In this document: piece after piece, positions 57,863-64,000 of the stretch
Layout of the letters: every line of letters starts with the position of its first letter
Numbering within the stretch: the first letter of the stretch is position 1
Assembly (NCBI GenBank): GCA_039026375.1
Contig: JBCCML010000022.1
Span: 1-64,000, forward strand
DNA length: 64,000 nucleotides
From: Thermohalobaculum sp039026375
GTDB lineage: Bacteria; Pseudomonadota; Alphaproteobacteria; Rhodobacterales; Rhodobacteraceae
Direction of reading: 5' to 3'
The notes under the pieces: model-generated
The model's database searches: none
What the model was told of the DNA's origin: nothing
What the model saw: only the letters and a program-made list of their open reading frames with translations
Position numbers and translations under genes: made by a program

Positions 57863-59281
57863 ATGAGCGATCCGGCACACCCGTCGATCTTTAACCCGAG
57901 CGCCCGCGGTAATTGGGTCCGACTGCGCACCTTGGTGGTGCTGCGCTGGATGGCAATCGTCGGACAGCTGACCGCAGTGCTGGTGGCAACCTACGTTTTG
58001 GGCTTTCAGTTGCCGCTTTCCTTGTGTGCGCTGATGATATCTGCGTCCGCAATCCTGAACATCATTGCGTGGTTTGTTCATCCAACCGGCAAGCGCCTTA
58101 ACGAGCGCGGGACGTTTCTGTCTCAATTCTTCGATCTGTCACAGCTGGTATCGATGTTAATGCTGACCGGTGGCCTGAACAATCCGTTTGCCGCTTTGAT
58201 TCTGGCACCAGTGACGATCGGTGCAACGGCGCTAAAGCTGACGTCAACGATCGCATTGGCGGGAGTCGCGGTGCTTTGCGTTCCCGTAATGGCGTTTTTC
58301 CACCTGCCTTTGATCGATGCCTCTGGTGCGGCATTGGAAGCGCCACGGCTGTTTCAATACGGCATTGGGGCCGCCCTAATCATCGGTCTCGTATTTCTCA
58401 GCCTCTATGCCCGTCGGGTTACAGTGGAAGGCTACAGTATGTCTGAAGCGCTGAATGCCACCCAAATGGCCTTGGCACGGGAACAGCGTCTGGCCGCAAT
58501 TGGTGGCATGGCTGCGGCGGCGGCGCACGAACTGGGCACGCCTTTAGCGACGATCAAGCTGGTAGCCGGCGAATTGGCCGACGAGTTAGAGGACCAACCC
58601 GATTTGTCTGCGGACGTTCAGCTTATACGAGCGGAAGCAGAAAGGTGCGGCGCAATCATGGCCGACCTTAGCCGTGGTGGGCGCGATGATGCCCAGGTGA
58701 AAGAAGCGCCAATCACCGCCGTGATCGAAGAAGCGGCAGCCCCGCATGCAAATCGCGGCAAAGACTTGGTTATCCGCTTTGATCGACTGCTCGCTGAAGA
58801 AGTTGGCGACCGCCAGCCAACAATCAGACGCAGCCCGGAACTGATCCACGGCTTGCGTAACGCCGTCCAGAATGCCGTGAGCTTTGCCCAGCAGACCGTG
58901 TGGATTGATGCCGAGGTGAGCGATGGCTACCTGCGCATTGCTGTCGGTGATGACGGTCCCGGCTTCCGTCCTGACATCATGCCTCATTTGGGCGAACCCT
59001 ACGTGTCCAGCAGAGGGTCGGGATCTGCGCGCAGTCGCGACGGATATGAGGGCATGGGCCTTGGGCTCTTCATCGCGCGTACCTTGTTGGAAAGAACCGG
59101 GGCTGAAATCTCCTTTGTTAACGGGTCAGGTAATCGTCAGGGACATGCCAGTTCGGTGCCCGCAAGCCGCCGTAGACCGCCAGGTGCCGTTATGGAACTG
59201 CTTTGGCCCGAGGAACGCATGGTTGTTCCCCTTACGGAACGGCGTCGAGCTCTAGGTAAAAATGTCCGCTTTGCAGACTGA
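57863..59281 (+). CDS. regB: redox-sensing histidine kinase RegB/PrrB
   Basis: 472 residues. Six membrane segments span about 30-195, with the conserved quinone-binding GGLNNPF between them. HisKA has His222 in AAAAHELGTPLATIK, and the HATPase_c domain has VGDDGPGF and GMGLGLFIA. Cys262 (AERCGAIM) lies 40 residues after the phosphorylated His, the same spacing as the redox-active cysteine of Rhodobacter RegB. It controls respiratory and photosynthetic genes through RegA, which must be encoded elsewhere. Confidence 0.93.
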   Translation: MSDPAHPSIFNPSARGNWVRLRTLVVLRWMAIVGQLTAVLVATYVLGFQLPLSLCALMISASAILNIIAWFVHPTGKRLNERGTFLSQFFDLSQLVSMLMLTGGLNNPFAALILAPVTIGATALKLTSTIALAGVAVLCVPVMAFFHLPLIDASGAALEAPRLFQYGIGAALIIGLVFLSLYARRVTVEGYSMSEALNATQMALAREQRLAAIGGMAAAAAHELGTPLATIKLVAGELADELEDQPDLSADVQLIRAEAERCGAIMADLSRGGRDDAQVKEAPITAVIEEAAAPHANRGKDLVIRFDRLLAEEVGDRQPTIRRSPELIHGLRNAVQNAVSFAQQTVWIDAEVSDGYLRIAVGDDGPGFRPDIMPHLGEPYVSSRGSGSARSRDGYEGMGLGLFIARTLLERTGAEISFVNGSGNRQGHASSVPASRRRPPGAVMELLWPEERMVVPLTERRRALGKNVRFAD

Positions 59282-59433
59282 TTCCCCTCATTCTTGACTA
59301 ATTTACCTCAGATTGTGCAATCTAAGGAAATTGAGTAGCATGAGCCTTGCGTTGTTCCTTTGATTAATGCATGCGTTTATACAACTTTAAGATGTGTGGT
59401 TCGGTTCCCAGTTTGTGAAAGGGGTCGTGTCGC

Positions 59434-61491
59434 GTGCCTGATCAAGGCGTGTTTACAATAACTTCGAGTATGCTGCTGATCATCGTTTCGGTGGGTCTGC
59501 TCGTTTCGGCATTTGTCATCTGGCTATTGTTTTACGCTCGAGACCGCCGCCCTTCGTCGGAAGAGTTATCAGACGGCGCAGTGCTGCTAATCGGCGACGG
59601 CATGGTAAAACAAATGTCGGAAACTGCGCGGTCCCTGCTGGGTGACCGCGAAAACATGCCGATTATCCGTGTGCTCGATGATTTTCTTGGCAGCGAGGCT
59701 AGCACCGCGCGCGACGCCGTCAACCGGCTGGAGATGACGGGCGATCCTGTCGACATGATCGTCCGGTCTGCCGATGGCGCCGCATTCGAACTGATCGGCA
59801 CCCCAGCTGGTGCAATGATCCGGCTGATCTTGCGGAATGCCGAATTGATGGATGTGAAACTGCGCGATGCAGAACGCCGCGTCGATGCTGCCTCACGCGC
59901 GTTACAGGACCGAAAATGGGAGCACGAGACACTCAGCGGATTGATAGGTGATGCACCATTGATCGCCTGGCACCGGACGTCCGATGGGCGAATAAACTGG
60001 TCAGGTGGGTCAATCGCCGTTCGAAACGCGACCGTCCTGGCAGACCGCGCTGTTGAACTGATCGTTGCGCGGACAAAGCTGAACCGTCAGCCCGTTCTGG
60101 CGGGTCAACCACAGAAATCTCGCATCGAGATCGTAGTGGATGACACCACCGAAACGGTTTCTTTGCACGTGGTCGAGATTATTCGAAACGATGGCAGCCG
60201 GATTGGTTTCGCCACCGATGCTGGGACTGCTGCAACGGCAGAGCGAACGCTGACGCGCTTCGTGCAAACGATGACCGAGACCTTCGCGCACCTGACCGTT
60301 GGACTTGCAATCTTTGATCGCAACCAGACCCTTGCATTGTTCAACCCAGCGCTTGTCCAGATGTGGCAGGTAGAGCCTGCGTGGTTGGCACGCCGTCCCA
60401 GCCTGAGAGACATTATCGACGAGTTGCGCGCCACCCGTCGCCTTCCCGAATTGCAGGACTTCCACAAATGGCGCGCACGTCTATTGGACCTTTTCGAGAA
60501 TACCGAGGCGGCGGACTATGAAGAACTCTGGCACTTGGCCGACGGTTCAAACATTCGCGTGCTTGCACGCCCGCATCCGCATGGCTCGCTGGCCTTCATC
60601 TTTGACGACGTGACTGAACGGGTTCGCCTTGAACAACGCTATCGACATTCGATTGATCTGCGTCGCGCAACCCTGGACAGGCTGACCGAGGGAATAGCCG
60701 TCTTCGGTCCCAACGGTCTGCTGCAGTTTGTCAACCAAGCCTTTCACGAGATTTGGGGCACAGATTCAGAGACTGTTTATGCCGCGATGCACGCTCGCCA
60801 ACTCGTAACACTCTGCGACTCGCTTTCGATTACGGACAGTGTCTGGCAACGCCTTTACGGTTTCATCACTGGTGAGGAGGGTCGCCAAGCCTGGGAAGCC
60901 GAGATGGAGATGGGATCAGGGCGTGTGTTGCTCGCCCGCGTCGCACCATTACCCGACGGCTCTACCATGACGGTGTTTGCCGATGCGGGTGGCAAACTGG
61001 TCAACCAGGGGCCAAGAGAGGAAAACGACGTCGAAGGTTGCGACCTAGCGTCGGCCATCGAGTCGACTCTAGAACGGCTAGCCACTCAAGCCCAGGAGCA
61101 AGGCGTCACCCTGACTTCTGGGCTGGACAATCTGCCGCCGGCAGTGGCAAGGGATGCGCAGTTGATCCGGCAACTTTTCTTTGCGTTAGGCGCGGAGGCG
61201 ATGCGACACGCGGCACAAGGCGCGGACGTCACGATAGGTGCAGAGACGCTGTCCTCAGGCGTGGCATTGTCGGCGGCCGTATCTCAGACTCCGCCGGATC
61301 TTTCCGAACCGACTGCACTGTTAGCCGTCGCTCGACAATTTGCGGGGCGCGTCGGCGGTACAGTCGATGTCGAACAAGATAAATCTGCCAATACCATGCG
61401 ACTGATTTGTAAGTTCGATCCGCTGGCTGATGTGGATCAGAACGGGACGCAGGGCGGGTCGATCACCCAGATCCCAAACAAGCGCGCCTAA
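59434..61491 (+). CDS. membrane-anchored PAS-domain protein, kinase-like but without a visible DHp domain
   Basis: 685 residues from a GTG-region start at 59434. One membrane helix (about 12-30) is followed by several PAS-like segments (HLTVGLAIFDRNQTLALFNPALVQMWQVEPAWL near 290-320; GIAVFGPNGLLQFVNQAFHEIWGTDSE near 420-445). The last 130 residues look like a remnant HATPase (CDLASAIESTLERLATQAQEQGVTL, then LIRQLFFALGAEAMRHAAQGADV). No H-box or GxGLGL motif is present, although related Rhodobacterales proteins at this locus are full PAS kinases. It is probably a degenerate or signalling-only protein. Confidence 0.75.
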   Translation: MPDQGVFTITSSMLLIIVSVGLLVSAFVIWLLFYARDRRPSSEELSDGAVLLIGDGMVKQMSETARSLLGDRENMPIIRVLDDFLGSEASTARDAVNRLEMTGDPVDMIVRSADGAAFELIGTPAGAMIRLILRNAELMDVKLRDAERRVDAASRALQDRKWEHETLSGLIGDAPLIAWHRTSDGRINWSGGSIAVRNATVLADRAVELIVARTKLNRQPVLAGQPQKSRIEIVVDDTTETVSLHVVEIIRNDGSRIGFATDAGTAATAERTLTRFVQTMTETFAHLTVGLAIFDRNQTLALFNPALVQMWQVEPAWLARRPSLRDIIDELRATRRLPELQDFHKWRARLLDLFENTEAADYEELWHLADGSNIRVLARPHPHGSLAFIFDDVTERVRLEQRYRHSIDLRRATLDRLTEGIAVFGPNGLLQFVNQAFHEIWGTDSETVYAAMHARQLVTLCDSLSITDSVWQRLYGFITGEEGRQAWEAEMEMGSGRVLLARVAPLPDGSTMTVFADAGGKLVNQGPREENDVEGCDLASAIESTLERLATQAQEQGVTLTSGLDNLPPAVARDAQLIRQLFFALGAEAMRHAAQGADVTIGAETLSSGVALSAAVSQTPPDLSEPTALLAVARQFAGRVGGTVDVEQDKSANTMRLICKFDPLADVDQNGTQGGSITQIPNKRA

Positions 61492-61583
61492 CGTCTGAAA
61501 AGCGGCCAACTGCTTGCTTTGGGGTGTTAATTTTGAAGAGCACCGATTACTCCTTAACCTGTGATGAATGGGCTGGTGCCGCC

Positions 61584-62081
61584 ATGTCGCAAAAGCAGGC
61601 AGATCCTTTCGAGATTGACGATTTGAAACTGCGTAGCCCGACGCCAGAGGCAACTTACGATATCGGCGCTCGGCTTGGCACGGCTCTGGAACCGGGCGAT
61701 CTGGTAACGTTGAGCGGCCCCTTCGGTGCAGGAAAGTCCCATCTGGCCAGGGCGGCGATAAAAGCGAAGCTTGGCAGTACCGAAGTTCACGTACCATCGC
61801 CTAGCTACACGCTTGTCAACGTGTATGCGCACGAGGATGGGGACATTTGGCACGCCGACCTCTACCGGCTGGGCGCGCCGGACGAGATGGATGAAATCGG
61901 GCTTCAGGACGCGCTTTCAGATGCAGTTGTGCTCGTGGAATGGCCAGATCGTTGGGCCGATCTGCCACCTCGCCGACTGGCGATTGAACTTAAAGTAACG
62001 GGCCAAGATAGCCGCGCGCTCGCGATCAAGGCGCTTGGCGGCGGTTGGGGGCCGGTTCTCTCCGCGCTGAAGGCATGCTGA
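61584..62081 (+). CDS. tsaE: tRNA threonylcarbamoyladenosine biosynthesis ATPase TsaE
   Basis: 165 residues from the ATG at 61584. Walker A is SGPFGAGKSHLARAAI, HVPSPSYTLVNVYAHEDGDIWHADLYRLG is the switch/Walker B region, and VVLVEWPDRW is conserved. TsaE supports t6A37 synthesis with TsaB and TsaD. It shares one base with the amgK start (TGATG). Confidence 0.93.
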   Translation: MSQKQADPFEIDDLKLRSPTPEATYDIGARLGTALEPGDLVTLSGPFGAGKSHLARAAIKAKLGSTEVHVPSPSYTLVNVYAHEDGDIWHADLYRLGAPDEMDEIGLQDALSDAVVLVEWPDRWADLPPRRLAIELKVTGQDSRALAIKALGGGWGPVLSALKAC

Positions 62082-63109
62082 TGGACGATCCCCGCAGTGA
62101 GCGTAACGCCCTTATCCGCCGCTTTCTGAACGCCGCAGGCTGGGCATCTGCGTCGCTAGCGCCCCTGGCAGGGGATGCGTCGAACCGGCGGTATCTGCGC
62201 GTCGTTGATACAGATCGCATCGCTGTCCTAATGGACGCACCGCCAGACCAGGGCGAGGATACACAACCCTTCATCGCCGTGACGAATTGGCTGCGGGCAC
62301 TTGACCTATCTGCACCTCAGATCCTGGCAGCAGATAACAACATGGGCTTTCTGCTGCTCGAGGATTTGGGGGACGCCTTATTTGCGCGCCATCTCCAACA
62401 AAAACCAAAGGATTCAGTGCCACTTTACGGGGCGGCCGTCGATCTCCTTCTCCGGGTATCAAGGGCTCGCGCCCCGGATTGGATGGCAGACTACGACAAA
62501 TCAGTACTGGAGCGTGAAGCTGCGCTGTTCTGTGATTGGTGGTTGCCGCTCTCAGCGGGTCAGACAATCGCCGATGATGCGCGTGCCGACTTCCTCGGGC
62601 TGGTGAATGAAGTCACCGGTACGGTGGCAGAGACCAGGCAGATCGCAGTCCTTCGCGACTACCATGCAGAGAATCTTCTTTGGCTACCGGATCGAAGTGC
62701 CCATGCAAACGTCGGCCTACTGGACTACCAAGACGCCCTGGCCGGTCACCCGGCCTATGACTTGGTTTCGTTGCTAGAGGATGCGCGCCGCGATACCGAA
62801 TTAGATCTACAGCAGGCGATGCTGGCCCGCTATCTCATGGGTCGCCCATACCTGGACCGTGATGCTTTTCTGGCGGCCTACTCTACGCTTGGGGCACAGC
62901 GGAACCTTAAGATCATTGGGATCTTTGCCCGCTTGGCGGTGCGGGACGGCAAGCCCCGGTATCTGGGTCTGATCCCAAGGGTCTGGGGACATCTGCAAAA
63001 CGACCTTAAGCACCCGGCTTTGGCATCACTGGCACGCTGGCTTGCGCAGAATACAGAACCACCGACACCCGCAAAGCTGGCGGCGCTGGTGGCGCAGTCA
63101 CCTAGATGA
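62081..63109 (+). CDS. amgK: N-acetylmuramate/N-acetylglucosamine kinase AmgK (aminoglycoside phosphotransferase family)
   Basis: 342 residues from the ATG at 62081. LAGDASNRRYLRV is the nucleotide loop, LRDYHAENLLWLPDR the catalytic loop (Asp, His, Asn) and VGLLDYQDALAGHPAYDLVSLLEDARR the metal loop with DYQD. With the next gene it recycles MurNAc from peptidoglycan to UDP-MurNAc, bypassing de novo synthesis. The overlap with murU is 4 nt. Confidence 0.92.
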   Translation: MDDPRSERNALIRRFLNAAGWASASLAPLAGDASNRRYLRVVDTDRIAVLMDAPPDQGEDTQPFIAVTNWLRALDLSAPQILAADNNMGFLLLEDLGDALFARHLQQKPKDSVPLYGAAVDLLLRVSRARAPDWMADYDKSVLEREAALFCDWWLPLSAGQTIADDARADFLGLVNEVTGTVAETRQIAVLRDYHAENLLWLPDRSAHANVGLLDYQDALAGHPAYDLVSLLEDARRDTELDLQQAMLARYLMGRPYLDRDAFLAAYSTLGAQRNLKIIGIFARLAVRDGKPRYLGLIPRVWGHLQNDLKHPALASLARWLAQNTEPPTPAKLAALVAQSPR

Positions 63110-63819
63110 TGACTCCACACACGGCCATGGTCCTGGCAGCCGGTTACGGTACTCGGATGGGGGCATTGACAGCCAATCGGCCAAAACCGCTTTTGACTGT
63201 CTGCGGCCAGACCCTTTTGGATCGGACGCTGGACTTGGCAGCAGCGGCCAACACTCAGCGAGTTGTAGTCAACTTGCATTACCTTGGGGACCAGATCCGG
63301 GCACATCTGGAAGACCGTGCTCTACCACACATTACCCTTTCCGAAGAGCAGCCGCAGATCCTGGATACCGGTGGCGGGGTGGCTAAGGCGCTGCCATATC
63401 TCGGCGCCGAGCCATTTTTCGTCTTGAACAGCGACAATGTCTTTGTCGGGCCGAATCCGTTGCAGGCAGCGGTGCAGGGTTGGAACTCGGATCGCATGGA
63501 TGTCTGCTTGCTGCTGATCCCAAAGGCCCACGCCCGGGCCTATATGCGGCCGGGTGACTTCCTGCTTGATGATACTGGTTATCCCGTGCGTCGCGGCGCA
63601 GCGGCCGAAGCAGCCTATGTCTATGTCGGCGTGCAAATCATGAAGCCGGACGTCTTTAAAAAAGTTCCGAAGGGGCCGTTTTCGATGAACGTGATCTGGG
63701 ATCACTTGCTGGAACAGGGCCGCCTAGGCGTTGCGATCTACCAAGGCACTTGGGTCGATGTTGGAACACCCGAGGGATTAGCAGCCGCAGAAAATGCTCT
63801 AGCGGAGCACAACGCGTGA
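63106..63819 (+). CDS. murU: N-acetylmuramate alpha-1-phosphate uridylyltransferase MurU
   Basis: 237 residues. AMVLAAGYGTRMGALTANRPKPLLTVCGQTLLDRTLD is the nucleotidyltransferase signature with the GxGxRMxxLTxxxPKP motif. FFVLNSDNVFVGPN carries the metal Asp and the C terminus has WVDVGTPEGLAAAE. It makes UDP-MurNAc from MurNAc-1-phosphate. Confidence 0.93.
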   Translation: MMTPHTAMVLAAGYGTRMGALTANRPKPLLTVCGQTLLDRTLDLAAAANTQRVVVNLHYLGDQIRAHLEDRALPHITLSEEQPQILDTGGGVAKALPYLGAEPFFVLNSDNVFVGPNPLQAAVQGWNSDRMDVCLLLIPKAHARAYMRPGDFLLDDTGYPVRRGAAAEAAYVYVGVQIMKPDVFKKVPKGPFSMNVIWDHLLEQGRLGVAIYQGTWVDVGTPEGLAAAENALAEHNA

Positions 63820-64000
63820 GTGCGCCGCCAAACGTATTCGCTATACCCGAGGGCGCAGATTTCGTCCGCGTCTTCGCAGACGGCTTCTTTGCGCGCTACG
63901 GTGGCATTGGCCCAGCAAAAATGGCCCAGATCCAAGTCATCGTCACCACGTCGCGGGCACGCGAAGCGATTGAAGAAGCTCTGGCCGACCAGCGCCCTAG
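63816..64000 (+). CDS. addB: double-strand break repair protein AddB, N-terminal part (cut by window end)
   Basis: 61 codons are visible from a GTG at 63816 that overlaps the murU stop by 4 nt, and the frame is open to the window edge. NVFAIPEGADFVRVFADGFFARYGGIGPAKMAQIQVIVTTSRARE matches the alphaproteobacterial AddB start. AddB pairs with AddA to process DNA ends for recombination. The call also rests on the conserved tsaE-amgK-murU-addB order. Confidence 0.85.
   Translation, partial: MSAPPNVFAIPEGADFVRVFADGFFARYGGIGPAKMAQIQVIVTTSRAREAIEEALADQRP

Noticed and set aside
1..64000. tRNA, rRNA, CRISPR arrays, insertion sequences, prophage genes
   Set aside because: Scanned intergenic stretches and both strands; found no tRNA arms, repeat-spacer arrays, transposase or phage-like proteins.

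Overview
The window is about 64 kb of GC-rich chromosomal DNA from an alphaproteobacterium, most probably a marine Rhodobacterales (Roseobacter group). Signs are the MucR/Ros regulator, a RegB/SenC redox pair, the CobS-CobT aerobic cobaltochelatase subunits, the tsaE-amgK-murU-addB order, the miaB/phoH-ybeY-corC-lnt-metK-trmB order, and above all a complete beta-hydroxyaspartate cycle cluster (bhcR-bhcABCD). No rRNA, tRNA, CRISPR array, insertion sequence or prophage was seen. Coding is dense, with many 1-4 nt stop/start overlaps.

Layout. 1-5.8 kb (mostly minus): PuuE-like deacetylase, GhrA-type 2-hydroxyacid reductase, a single-domain response regulator with a CHASE4-type histidine kinase, then an AT-richer patch with a SET-domain protein and a small DMT-type membrane protein. 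5.9-11.6 kb: bhcR (minus) divergent from bhcA-bhcB-bhcC-bhcD (plus), which converts glyoxylate to oxaloacetate. bhcD is separated from bhcC by a 198-bp hairpin-rich gap. 11.6-16.6 kb (minus): BMP/nucleoside-type ABC transporter (ATPase and two permeases, no binding protein) and a threonine-dehydratase-like enzyme. 16.9-23.7 kb: hybrid histidine kinase, SOUL lipoprotein, thioesterase, SGNH hydrolase, SDR, MTA phosphorylase, flavin reductase, GNAT. 23.9-37.2 kb (mostly plus): mucR, miaB, an inserted block (papain-like protein, GNAT, mini-ORF, unknown protein, clpS, nhaA), then phoH-ybeY-corC-lnt-metK-GNAT-trmB.

37.2-48.4 kb (mostly minus): two paralogous small exported proteins, an MBL-fold hydrolase, fmt with two deformylase genes (one lacking key catalytic residues), and a surface-glycan operon with nucleotide-sugar dehydrogenase, epimerase, GDP-fucose synthase, methyltransferase, alpha/beta hydrolase and a fucosyltransferase-like/TPR protein. 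48.7-53.9 kb: cobT, a small exported protein, cobS, DUF3253 and an exported unknown. 53.9-64 kb: crotonase, RraA-family protein, a large intergenic palindrome, two SDRs, SCO/SenC divergent from RegB, a PAS protein that seems to lack the kinase DHp domain, then tsaE-amgK-murU-addB (addB cut by the window end).

The most significant system is the beta-hydroxyaspartate cycle, a known carbon-conserving glyoxylate assimilation route. Less described details are its structured intercistronic regions, the mutually exclusive hairpins before nhaA, the degenerate deformylase, the kinase-like protein without a DHp domain, and the fucosyltransferase-like/TPR fusion.
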